From assembly GCF_003711225.1 (NCBI RefSeq), contig NZ_CP031030.1, positions 7,308,501 to 7,372,500 of the forward strand: DNA of 64,000 bases, written 5' to 3'. The stretch's first letter is position 1. Every line of letters starts with the position of its first letter. The translations under genes and the position numbers were made by a program. Positions 40,664 to 48,369 of the stretch are shown piece after piece. The notes beneath the pieces were generated by a model, which saw nothing but the letters and a program-made list of their open reading frames with translations, did not search any database and was not told where the DNA came from. The stretch is from Runella sp. SP2 (GTDB lineage Bacteria > Bacteroidota > Bacteroidia > Cytophagales > Spirosomataceae).

Positions 40664-41368
40664 ATGATTCATTTAGACGCTATTTCGTTCAGCTATGAAA
40701 AGAAACCCCTGTTTTCGGGGTTGACAATGCACTTGCAGCCAGGGCATATTTATGGGCTTTTGGGGGCAAACGGGGTGGGAAAAACGACTTTGCTCAAGTT
40801 ACTGGCAGGATTGGTTTTCCCAAAAGGAGGGATGTGCAAGGTGTTGGAGCAGGAGCCACGCCACCGCAAGCCTTCGTTGATGAGTCAGCTGTATTTTGTG
40901 GCCGATGAGCCTCATTTGCCGCACGCAACGGCGGCGCGGTACGCGGATACCTACGGCGTTTTTTACCCAAATTTTGACAAATCGCTGTATTTGGAGTACT
41001 TAAAAGAGTTTCAAGTCCCTGCCGAACAGGTCTTTTCTAAACTGTCGTTTGGGCAGCGGAAAAAGGTGGTCATCAGCTTTGCATTGGCGACCAAAGTGCC
41101 GCTGGTACTCATGGACGAACCTACCAATGGCTTGGACATTCCTTCAAAAAGTACCTTCCGAAAGTTGGTAGCGGGGGCCATGACCGACGAACGCTGCATC
41201 GTGATTTCGACCCACCAAGTGCGCGATTTGGATAGCTTGATAGACGCCGTTTTGATTCTTCATCAGGGCAAAATCGTTTATAACGAAGACCTCAATGCCT
41301 TGGCCGCCGAGGCAACCGCGCAGCCCAACCTCGAAAGTTTATTCCAAGAAGTCATTCAATTCCACTAA
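40664..41368 (+). CDS. ABC transporter ATP-binding protein
   Basis: A 234-residue ATPase with Walker A GANGVGKT (34-41), Q-loop region QLYFVADEP, signature LSFGQRKK (a variant of LSGGQ), Walker B LVLMDEPTNGLD and H-loop STHQ. The type is the exporter/ABC-2 class, close to YtrB/CcmA-like. Its last base is shared with the start of the next gene (ATG at 41368), so the membrane partner is translated with it. The operon continues with two membrane proteins, a GntR regulator and a membrane-anchored protein. Confidence 0.92.
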   Translation: MIHLDAISFSYEKKPLFSGLTMHLQPGHIYGLLGANGVGKTTLLKLLAGLVFPKGGMCKVLEQEPRHRKPSLMSQLYFVADEPHLPHATAARYADTYGVFYPNFDKSLYLEYLKEFQVPAEQVFSKLSFGQRKKVVISFALATKVPLVLMDEPTNGLDIPSKSTFRKLVAGAMTDERCIVISTHQVRDLDSLIDAVLILHQGKIVYNEDLNALAAEATAQPNLESLFQEVIQFH

Positions 41369-42174
41369 TGATGAACGATACGTTTGACCTTCGCCGATTT
41401 GGGTGGTATGCCCAGAGAGAGTTACGCGAAAACTGGAAAGCCTATGCGTTGGGTTTAGTCGGAATGGTGGCATTAATGGCCTTTTTCATCTACTCAGAAA
41501 GAAGTAAAGTGCCAGAAAAATATCGGGCGCTTCCCATTGACATCTACCCTTCGTTGGTGATAACAATGGGTATGATGGTATGGGTAAGCAGTGGATTTAG
41601 CCTGAGAGGTTTTTCGACGGCAGACGAACGTTTTGGGACGTTGCTTTTGCCCGTTTCCAACCTTGAGCGTTTGCTGTATGCGTGGTTGGTGTCGCTACCC
41701 GTGCCGATGTTGGTTTGTGCGTTTGTGTGGAAAATAAGTTGGTTGCTAATCATTGAACAATGGAAACAAGACATTCCTACCTTAAAAATCAACACTGATT
41801 TTGCCTACTGGGCCGACGCTTCTTACTTTTCTATTTTTATCTTGACGGGTTCGGCGGTTTTTATGCTGGGTGCAATGACCCTCGGCAAACTCAATTTCCT
41901 CAAAACGATGGGAGTTTTATTGCTCGCTGGCGTTGCGGTACTTCAATGGGGGCAAGGGTATTTGTTGCGTGCGATGTTTCCTGCCGAAGGGTTGCGACAA
42001 CCTACGCCCGCGCCTTGGGTACCTCCAACGATTACGGTGCGTAGCCCAGAAGGTATTTCGGTCGAACGTATTCACTCTGTGTATGAGAACCTTTATCAGT
42101 TTTGGTGGGTACTATGTTTACCGATTTGTTTGTACGTTATCGTATTTCTAAAAATGAAAGAACGAGAGGGGTAG
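41368..42174 (+). CDS. ABC-2-type membrane protein (permease candidate)
   Basis: A 268-residue protein with about six membrane helices (for example ~27-43, 63-80, 107-125, 148-170, 180-197, 242-260). It starts MMNDTFDLRRFGWYAQREL and RENWKAYAL, a pattern shared with the following paralogue. Conserved LPVSNLERLLYAWLVSLPVP occurs after the second helix. It is the likely membrane partner of the upstream ATPase. What is exported is unknown; YtrA-type operons in Firmicutes respond to cell-wall antibiotics. Confidence 0.78.
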   Translation: MMNDTFDLRRFGWYAQRELRENWKAYALGLVGMVALMAFFIYSERSKVPEKYRALPIDIYPSLVITMGMMVWVSSGFSLRGFSTADERFGTLLLPVSNLERLLYAWLVSLPVPMLVCAFVWKISWLLIIEQWKQDIPTLKINTDFAYWADASYFSIFILTGSAVFMLGAMTLGKLNFLKTMGVLLLAGVAVLQWGQGYLLRAMFPAEGLRQPTPAPWVPPTITVRSPEGISVERIHSVYENLYQFWWVLCLPICLYVIVFLKMKEREG

Positions 42175-42199
42175 AGGATTTTAAAACAAATTAATCTTA

Positions 42200-43024
42200 T
42201 TGATGATGAATGACCTATTTGATATTCGACGTTTCGGACTCTATGCCCGAAAAGAGTTTCGTGAAAACTGGAAAGTGTATGCGCTGTTTGCCGTAGGCAT
42301 TGTGGTAATGCAGCTGGTATTCATTTATTTATTGTGTAAACCGCTAGAGAATAAATTTTATTATAACCAGTTGAAAGGGTATGATTTAAACCCTTTTGCT
42401 GGGCTTTTTAACTCTGCCGTAATAGCCACCTGGATTTCAGGAAGCTATGCTTACTCTTATTTTTCTTCTTCTTCCAAAACTTTTTCTTCTCTAACATTGC
42501 CCGTTTCCCCCTTAGAACGATTTTGTTTTGCTTGGCTTCTTACTATCCCTTTAAGCTTGATCATAACGGCTATTTTATGGCGAGTGACTTGGTTATTTAC
42601 AACCCCATTTGTTCTTTCGACCTTTCCTAAAGTAAGCATTGTAATGGATTATTCGAAGGCATTTAGGAATGTAGTTCAAACAAGTTTAGCGATTGGAGTT
42701 TTCGGCATTTCGGGAGCGTTTATGTTGGGAAGTTTGGTTTTTAGGAAATATAGCTTTTTTAAAACATTGGCAATTGGGTTAGGAGCGATATTACTTCTCT
42801 ATGCGTTTCAACAAAATGTACTAACAGCAATTTTACCAAATGCCGATAGAGTGGAAACCTACCCTTATCCAGGTTTTATATATGCAAGTGTAAGAACCAT
42901 TTCCAAGCTTCATATCCAATTTGGTTCGACCCTTGAATTGCCCTACCTCATTTGGTGGGTGTGGTGTTTACCTGTCATCTTGTGGGTAGCGACGTACTTG
43001 AAAATCAAAGAAAAAGAAGTTTAA
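42200..43024 (+). CDS. ABC-2-type membrane protein, tandem paralogue
   Basis: A 274-residue membrane protein clearly duplicated from the previous gene: MMMNDLFDIRRFGLYARKEF, RENWKVYAL, SSLTLPVSPLERFCFAWLLTIP and a final LPYLIWWVWCLPVILWV correspond one to one. About six helices. The two may form a heterodimeric channel with one ATPase. Codon use seems more AT-rich than in its twin, suggesting that the copies have drifted for some time. It ends 5 bp before the GntR gene. Confidence 0.78.
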   Translation: MMMNDLFDIRRFGLYARKEFRENWKVYALFAVGIVVMQLVFIYLLCKPLENKFYYNQLKGYDLNPFAGLFNSAVIATWISGSYAYSYFSSSSKTFSSLTLPVSPLERFCFAWLLTIPLSLIITAILWRVTWLFTTPFVLSTFPKVSIVMDYSKAFRNVVQTSLAIGVFGISGAFMLGSLVFRKYSFFKTLAIGLGAILLLYAFQQNVLTAILPNADRVETYPYPGFIYASVRTISKLHIQFGSTLELPYLIWWVWCLPVILWVATYLKIKEKEV

Positions 43025-43029
43025 CAGCC

Positions 43030-43392
43030 ATGAATTTTCATAACCAAATCCCGATTTATCTGCAAATCGCTGAACACATCGGCGAGCAGATTCTGACCCA
43101 ACGTTGGAAACCCGATGACAAAATTCCGTCCATTCGGGAATTAGCAGTACAATTGGAGGTAAACCCCAATACGGTGCAGCGTACTTACGATTTTTTGCAA
43201 ACGCAAGAGGTGATTTTTACCAAGCGTGGGTTGGGGTATTTTGTGGCACCTAATGGCGAACAAAATTACCTCAATTGGCGCAAGGAAACGTTTGTACAAA
43301 ACGAACTACCGATTTTTTTTAAACAAATTCGCTTACTAAAAATGAGTTTTGAAGAACTCGAAAAACGATTTTACGAATATGAAACCATCTAA
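43030..43392 (+). CDS. GntR-family regulator, YtrA subfamily
   Basis: A 120-residue protein: a winged helix (IPIYLQIAEHIGEQIL, KIPSIRELAVQLEVNPNTVQ, IFTKRGLGYFV) followed by only ~45 residues of dimerising helix. This short form without ligand domain is the YtrA subfamily, which controls neighbouring ABC transporters. The start is ATG 43030; the 26-residue extension from 42952 overlaps the upstream gene. A palindrome fitting this subfamily lies over the operon promoter (40624-40647), so autoregulation is likely. Confidence 0.88.
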   Translation: MNFHNQIPIYLQIAEHIGEQILTQRWKPDDKIPSIRELAVQLEVNPNTVQRTYDFLQTQEVIFTKRGLGYFVAPNGEQNYLNWRKETFVQNELPIFFKQIRLLKMSFEELEKRFYEYETI

Positions 43393-44038
43393 TCTATTGC
43401 TAACCGTGGCCGTCGTTGTGACGCTGGTCGTTCAGGCGCTTTTAGTGTTTGGGTACAAGAGTGCCTATTTGGAACAACTGACCGCCAAACAAGAAAAAGC
43501 GCATACGATTTTTGAAGCATTTCGAATTGAAAATAAGCCAATTAAAGTATTGAGAGCCAAAGGTATTCGCTTTGTGTTACATCTAGGAGAAGAAAAACAA
43601 GGCTTTCGTCACGATTACCGTCGGGTAGGTTTTGGTTATAGTAAGAGGGGAGACACGCTCGAAATTTCAGCCGTAACGGGACGGCAGGATGATGTCGATT
43701 TTTGTGAGTTGTATTTTTCTGAAATGCCCGCGATTGAGCTGTATGATTCAAACGTCAGTATCGTTACTACCAAGCCCATGCAGGCGTCGCTTTTGGTGAA
43801 GAAAAATAGCGTGTGTGCGCTGCAAAAAGGGACGTGGGAAAAGCTAGACACACGGGTAGAAGATACTTCTAAACTCCGATTGGCAGAAGGAAGCGAAATC
43901 AGCCAGTTGACGGTGAGCTTGGCAGACAAAGCAGGATTGGAGGACGCGGGAGCAACGGTGAAAAAAATTCGATTGGCTTCTCAGTCCGATAGCAGTGAGG
44001 TAACACTTTCGGGTAAATCACTGAAAAATTTACAATAA
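43379..44038 (+). CDS. Membrane-anchored protein of unknown function in the ABC operon
   Basis: A 219-residue protein with one N-terminal membrane helix (~5-25, LLLTVAVVVTLVVQALLVFGY) and a soluble beta-rich domain outside. The C-terminal half has repeated hydrophobic strands (LRLAEGSEISQLTVSLADKA, VKKIRLASQSDSSEVTLSG) resembling the repetitive beta-helix-like domains of putative auto-transporter adhesin head proteins. It overlaps the regulator gene by 14 bp, so it belongs to this operon. I do not recognise a family with confidence. Confidence 0.7.
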   Translation: MKPSNLLLTVAVVVTLVVQALLVFGYKSAYLEQLTAKQEKAHTIFEAFRIENKPIKVLRAKGIRFVLHLGEEKQGFRHDYRRVGFGYSKRGDTLEISAVTGRQDDVDFCELYFSEMPAIELYDSNVSIVTTKPMQASLLVKKNSVCALQKGTWEKLDTRVEDTSKLRLAEGSEISQLTVSLADKAGLEDAGATVKKIRLASQSDSSEVTLSGKSLKNLQ

Positions 44039-44079
44039 AAAATTGTACATTTCCTGCAAAATAAACCCTTTTCACGGAA

Positions 44080-45693
44080 ATGACATTCGATTACATCATC
44101 ATCGGGGCGGGCTCGGCGGGTTGTGTGCTGGCGCATCGTCTTTCGGCAAATCCAGCCATCCAAGTATTGTTGTTGGAAGCAGGAGGGCCTGACAAAAAAA
44201 TGGAAATTCATATTCCAGCGGCTTATTCCAAACTCAATCGTACGGAGGTCGATTGGGGATTTGAAACTGAGCCTCAGCCCCATGTCCTGAATCGAAAAAT
44301 GTATTTGCCGCGCGGAAAAGCATTAGGCGGAAGTAGTTCCACCAATGCCATGGCCTACGTGAGGGGAAACCGCGCCGATTATGACGAATGGGCAGCGCTT
44401 GGGAATGAGGGCTGGAGTTATGATGAGGTGTTGCCTTATTTTAAAAAATCAGAACATAACGAGCAGATTCACAACGAGTACCACGGGCAAGGTGGACCGC
44501 TCAACGTAACCTACGCGACGGGCTATCGTACTCCCGTGGCGGAGGCGTTTGTGAAAGCCTGTGCCGAAAAGGGAATTCCCGAAAACCCCGATTACAACGG
44601 AGCCGAGCAAGCAGGAACGAGCCTGTTTCAGTTTACCATCAAAGACCAAAAACGGTGGAGTACGGCAACGGCATTTTTGAAACCTATTTTGCAGCGTTCT
44701 AATCTGAAAGTCATTACGTTTGCGCACACAACTCAACTCATTTTGGAGAATGACCGTGCGGTGGGCGTGGAGTTTTTGACGGGAAAAAATACGACCGAAA
44801 AAGCGTTTGCCAACAAAGAAATCATCTTGTCGGCAGGAGCGTTTAATTCTCCTCAAATCTTGATGCTGTCGGGGATTGGCGACAAAGACGAGCTAAAAAG
44901 GCACGGAATAAAGGCTAAAAAACACTTGCCAGGGGTGGGTAAAAACTTACAAGACCACTTATTTACGGGGGTGAGTGCCTTGGCGAATGTGCCTACCGCC
45001 AACGATTATCTGTCGGTGTGGGGACAGGTGAAGGGATTAGCGCAGTACGTATTTATGAAAAAAGGGCCGATGACGATTAGTCCGTTGGAAGCCAATGCGT
45101 TTACCAAAATTCATACAGGCCCCGACCCAGTCGATTTTCAGTTTCATTTTGCGCCAGTTCACATGGGCAACGACGGGAAAGCTGATTTTTATAACATTGA
45201 AACCTTTCCACACACCAGTGGTTTTACCGTTTTACCAACGCTCCTCAAACCAAAAAGTGTAGGATTTGTAGGTTTACGTTCGTCAAATCCGTTGGATGCA
45301 CCACTCATTGATCCTCGCTTTTTATCGGAGGAAGACGATGTGCTAACGCTGTTGAAGGGTACCAAAAAAGCGTTGGAGATTATGGATGCCAAGGCATTTG
45401 ATGTGGTGCGAAAAGAAGTAATTCTACCACTTCAACGTAGTTCCGATGAGGCACTTATTTTGCACATCAAAACGCTATTGGAAACGGTGTATCACCCCAT
45501 CGGGACGTGCAAAATGGGCAATGACGAAATGGCGGTGGTGAACAGCAAATTGCGGGTGCATGGCATCGAAGGGCTTCGGGTAGCCGATGCGTCGATTATG
45601 CCGCGTATCATCGCGGGCAATACCAACGCCGCCTGCATTATGATTGGTGAAAAAGCTGCTGATTTGATTTTGGGGGATATTCGTCATAGTTAA
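44080..45693 (+). CDS. GMC-family oxidoreductase (choline dehydrogenase-like)
   Basis: A 537-residue FAD-dependent alcohol oxidoreductase. The ADP-binding fold DYIIIGAGSAGCVLAHRLS is at the N terminus, followed by LPRGKALGGSSSTNAMAYVRG (GMC signature 1), SAGAFNSPQILMLSGIG (signature 2) and the C-terminal catalytic HPIGTCKMG and AGNTNAACIMIGE. Length and order fit choline/alcohol dehydrogenases of the BetA group. No betaine genes are beside it, so the alcohol substrate is open. Preceded by 41 bp after the ABC operon. Confidence 0.92.
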   Translation: MTFDYIIIGAGSAGCVLAHRLSANPAIQVLLLEAGGPDKKMEIHIPAAYSKLNRTEVDWGFETEPQPHVLNRKMYLPRGKALGGSSSTNAMAYVRGNRADYDEWAALGNEGWSYDEVLPYFKKSEHNEQIHNEYHGQGGPLNVTYATGYRTPVAEAFVKACAEKGIPENPDYNGAEQAGTSLFQFTIKDQKRWSTATAFLKPILQRSNLKVITFAHTTQLILENDRAVGVEFLTGKNTTEKAFANKEIILSAGAFNSPQILMLSGIGDKDELKRHGIKAKKHLPGVGKNLQDHLFTGVSALANVPTANDYLSVWGQVKGLAQYVFMKKGPMTISPLEANAFTKIHTGPDPVDFQFHFAPVHMGNDGKADFYNIETFPHTSGFTVLPTLLKPKSVGFVGLRSSNPLDAPLIDPRFLSEEDDVLTLLKGTKKALEIMDAKAFDVVRKEVILPLQRSSDEALILHIKTLLETVYHPIGTCKMGNDEMAVVNSKLRVHGIEGLRVADASIMPRIIAGNTNAACIMIGEKAADLILGDIRHS

Positions 45694-45698
45694 TTGGG

Positions 45699-45791
45699 AA
45701 ACACATAGCTCACAATAGAATTTTTCACAATAGGGTACATAGCTATATCTTATGTTTTCTATGTGTTTATTCTACTGTTTTCTATGTGTTT
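45699..45791. repeat. Short direct and inverted repeats with CTATGTG/CACATAG
   Basis: TGTTTTCTATGTGTTT occurs at 45753-45768 and 45776-45791 (period 23), and its inverse AAACACATAG at 45699-45708. The region lies between two convergent genes. Confidence 0.65.
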
Positions 45792-45805
45792 TAAAAAAAT
45801 GACAA

Positions 45806-45838
45806 AACAAAACCCCCGCAAAAGTGATTCTGCGGGGG
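45806..45838 (-). terminator. Intrinsic terminator of leuA
   Basis: Stem CCCCCGCA (45813-45820) / TGCGGGGG (45831-45838); on the minus strand the hairpin is followed by TTTTGTTTTG. Confidence 0.75.
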
Positions 45839-45883
45839 AGGAATGATTTTCGGATAAACAGATAATGGTTAACCAATAACTGT

Positions 45884-47041
45884 TTAATCAGCAACAACTA
45901 GCTCACGAGCAAGCTCTACTAAGTCTTTGTCGTTTACTTCTTTTTTGATGTCGGCTACGTCCAAGAACTGCTTGTAAATAACGTCCAACGTTGCTTTATC
46001 GAACGTATAACCCAACAATTCCAAACGGTGCTTCAACGCGTGGCGACCGCTACGAGCCGTCAACACAATCATTGATTTATCCACGCCCACGTCGGTAGGG
46101 CTCATAATTTCGTAATTGAGGGTATGTTTCAAGAAACCATCTTGGTGAATACCCGAAGAGTGTGCAAACGCGTTACGCCCTACAATCGCCTTGTTGGCTT
46201 GCACAGGCATACGCATCATTTTTGAAACCAACTGGCTAGTAGGGAAAAGCAATTGCGTATTGATTCCCGTTTCGTATCCTAATTCTTTGTGTACGTTGAG
46301 GGCCATTACCACTTCTTCCAACGACGTATTTCCAGCCCGTTCACCAATTCCGTTCATCGTTACTTCTACCTGACGTGCTCCGTTCATAATACCTGCCAAA
46401 GAGTTGGCCGTTGCCAAACCGAGGTCATTATGGCAGTGAATTGAAATGGTTGCTAAGTGAGCGTTTGAGGTATTTTCAAAGATATACTTGATTTTGTCGC
46501 CGTACTCATTAGGCAAACAATAGCCCGTTGTATCTGGGATATTTACAACCGTAGCTCCTGCTTTGATTACTGACTCTACCAAGTGTGCCAAGAAAGCCAC
46601 ATCCGCACGTCCCGCATCTTCACAATAAAACTCCACATCTTCCACGTACGACTTGGCGTGTTTTACGGCGCCAATCGCTTGTTCTACGATTTTCTCACGC
46701 GTGCTGTTGAATTTGTGCTGAATGTGAATATCGGACGAACCAAGTCCTGTGTGAATCCGTCCGCGTTGAGCGTATTTGAGGGCTTCTCCAGCGGCATCAA
46801 TATCCCCTTTTACGGCGCGTGAAAGGGCGCAAATAACAGGCTGACGAACAGCTTTTGAAATTTCTACCACCGAACGAAAATCACCAGGGCTCGAAACAGG
46901 AAAGCCCGCTTCGATGATATCAACACCCAGTTTTTCGAGTTGTTGTGCTACCACAATCTTTTCATCGGTTGTCAATTGGCAGCCAGGCACTTGCTCGCCG
47001 TCCCGCAACGTGGTGTCGAAAATTTGGACTTTTTGGCTCAT
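45884..47041 (-). CDS. leuA: 2-isopropylmalate synthase, short form without regulatory domain
   Basis: A 385-residue LeuA-type enzyme condensing acetyl-CoA with 2-oxoisovalerate, the first committed step to leucine. The TIM barrel is complete: [28 protein letters not shown], the metal His pair [27 protein letters not shown] and the linker [10 protein letters not shown]. The chain ends about 60-70 residues after that. The ~120-residue C-terminal allosteric LeuA domain that binds leucine in ~510-residue homologues is missing. Its 5' leader carries a leucine-rich peptide and an attenuator, so control by leucine seems to be at transcription. Homocitrate-synthase-like specificity is possible but less likely given the leader. 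Confidence 0.9.
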   Translation of the reverse strand: MSQKVQIFDTTLRDGEQVPGCQLTTDEKIVVAQQLEKLGVDIIEAGFPVSSPGDFRSVVEISKAVRQPVICALSRAVKGDIDAAGEALKYAQRGRIHTGLGSSDIHIQHKFNSTREKIVEQAIGAVKHAKSYVEDVEFYCEDAGRADVAFLAHLVESVIKAGATVVNIPDTTGYCLPNEYGDKIKYIFENTSNAHLATISIHCHNDLGLATANSLAGIMNGARQVEVTMNGIGERAGNTSLEEVVMALNVHKELGYETGINTQLLFPTSQLVSKMMRMPVQANKAIVGRNAFAHSSGIHQDGFLKHTLNYEIMSPTDVGVDKSMIVLTARSGRHALKHRLELLGYTFDKATLDVIYKQFLDVADIKKEVNDKDLVELARELVVAD

Positions 47042-47099
47042 TGTGTGTAAAGAGAAATTATAAATTGGTTAGATTTCGACTTTTGGGATTTTTATTCAC

Positions 47100-47174
47100 A
47101 AAAAACCCTTTCTCAACGTGAGAAAGGGCCTTTTTACTATAAAGGTTTCCTTTCTCACATGACCTGTGTGAGAA
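47100..47174 (-). promoter_or_regulatory. Leucine attenuator: alternative RNA hairpins upstream of leuA
   Basis: On the minus strand: segment 1 TTCTCACA (47174-47167), segment 2 TGTGAGAAAGG (47159-47149), segment 3 CCCTTTCTCAC (47128-47118), segment 4 TGAGAAAGGG (47115-47106). Pairings: 1:2 is 8 bp, 2:3 is 10 bp (GTGAGAAAGG/CCTTTCTCAC), 3:4 is 10 bp with a 3-nt loop and six T residues (47105-47100), an intrinsic terminator. Segment 1 overlaps the Leu codons of the leader peptide and its stop codon lies in segment 2. This is the classical ribosome-mediated attenuation layout. Confidence 0.85.
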
Positions 47175-47208
47175 GAAGACCGAGAATATTATTAGATGCT
47201 AATGTCAT
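47155..47208 (-). CDS. leuA leader peptide (attenuation)
   Basis: ATG 47208 opens a 17-residue peptide, MTLASNNILGLLLTQVM, ended by TGA at 47157-47155. Five of 17 residues are Leu, three of them adjacent (CTT CTT CTC, codons 11-13), plus one Ile and one Val. It sits ~36-40 nt after the predicted transcription start and is followed by the four-segment attenuator. Ribosome stalling at codons 11-13 would cover segment 1 and leave segment 2 free to pair with segment 3, preventing termination. Confidence 0.8.
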   Translation of the reverse strand: MTLASNNILGLLLTQVM

Positions 47209-47249
47209 AAATTGTGTTGCGAATTTTCGCTGTACGCGTATTTCTTCTA

Positions 47250-47280
47250 CAAAAATAGCGGAATAATTTTTTGGTGCAAA
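47250..47280 (-). promoter_or_regulatory. Promoter of leuA leader transcript
   Basis: On the minus strand TTTG (47280-47277), 19-nt spacer, TATTTTTG (47257-47250), an exact fit to TTTG-N19-TAnnTTTG. The predicted start near 47244 places the leader peptide at once downstream. Confidence 0.75.
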
Positions 47281-47398
47281 AAGTTTTTTAAAAAAATGTA
47301 GCGGTATATAAATTTTGTTCTTGCAGGAGATTTACCTATTTTTCTACAAATAAAGCAGAAATACCTAGTTTTGTAAAAGACATACGTTCCCGAATCAG

Positions 47399-48289
47399 AT
47401 GAAACCCCGCTTTTTGTTTATTTTTCTCCTAACTATTGGTATGGAAGTTACTTTTGCCCAAACGCCACTTTTCAATTGGCAAGGCCACCGTGGCTGCCGT
47501 GGATTGATGCCCGAAAACACCATTCCCGCGTTTTTGAAAGCACTCGACTACGGAGTGAATACCTTAGAGTTGGATGTCGTTATTTCTAAAGATAAGAAAG
47601 TAGTCGTTTCGCACGACCCTTATTTTCACGCCGACTTTTCGATAAAACCCGATGGTACACCCGTACCAAAGAGTCCCAAAATTGTGTTGTACGACCTCAA
47701 TTACGACGAAATTAAACGCTACGATGTGGGCAGCAACGGAAACCCGAATTTTCCTGAACAACAAAAACAGAAGACCTACAAGCCGCTTTTAAGCGAGATG
47801 ATTGAGGCCGTGGAGGTGTACCGAGTTAAAAACAAACTGCCGCTTTTTTTGTACAACATCGAAATCAAGAGCGAAGAAAAAGAATACGATAAGTCGCAGC
47901 CACAACCTGCAGAGTTTTCGGACTTGGTCTATCGGGAAATCATGGCTCAATTACCACCCGAACGGATTGTTCTCCAAAGCTTTGATTTCAACGTTTTAAA
48001 ACATTGGAAGAAACAAATCGACGCGGGCAAGTACAAAAAAGTAGCCTTGTCGGCGCTGGTCGCCAATGCCAAAGGGATTGAAAAAAACATCGAGGATTTA
48101 GGGTTCACCCCCGACATTTACAGTCCTTACTATTTATTACTTTCGACGGAACGGGTGCAGCAGCTTCACAAGATGGGAATGCAAGTGGTGCCTTGGACGG
48201 TAAATACGACCGAAGAAATGCGCAAAGTGAAGGCCATGGGCGTCGATGGCATTATTACGGACTATCCCAATCGCATCCCGAAATCCTGA
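47399..48289 (+). CDS. Secreted glycerophosphodiester phosphodiesterase
   Basis: A 296-residue exported GDPD/GlpQ-type enzyme (signal peptide ending TFAQ). The catalytic HRGCRGLMPENTIPAF gives the first His and Glu, NTLELDVVISKD the metal Glu and Asp, VVVSHDP the second His; YNIEIKSEEKEY carries the third metal Glu, and VVPWTVNT plus GIITDYP close the barrel. It cleaves glycerophosphodiesters to glycerol-3-phosphate and an alcohol in the periplasm. Divergent from leuA. A TAGTTTTG (47366-47373) may be its -7 box, without a clear -33 element. Confidence 0.93.
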   Translation: MKPRFLFIFLLTIGMEVTFAQTPLFNWQGHRGCRGLMPENTIPAFLKALDYGVNTLELDVVISKDKKVVVSHDPYFHADFSIKPDGTPVPKSPKIVLYDLNYDEIKRYDVGSNGNPNFPEQQKQKTYKPLLSEMIEAVEVYRVKNKLPLFLYNIEIKSEEKEYDKSQPQPAEFSDLVYREIMAQLPPERIVLQSFDFNVLKHWKKQIDAGKYKKVALSALVANAKGIEKNIEDLGFTPDIYSPYYLLLSTERVQQLHKMGMQVVPWTVNTTEEMRKVKAMGVDGIITDYPNRIPKS

Positions 48290-48369
48290 TTTTTGTCAAA
48301 ACCCATTAGGAGGGTAGTGTATGATTCATTGCTTTTATTTATGTTTGAGAAAATAAAACCTGATTTTCT

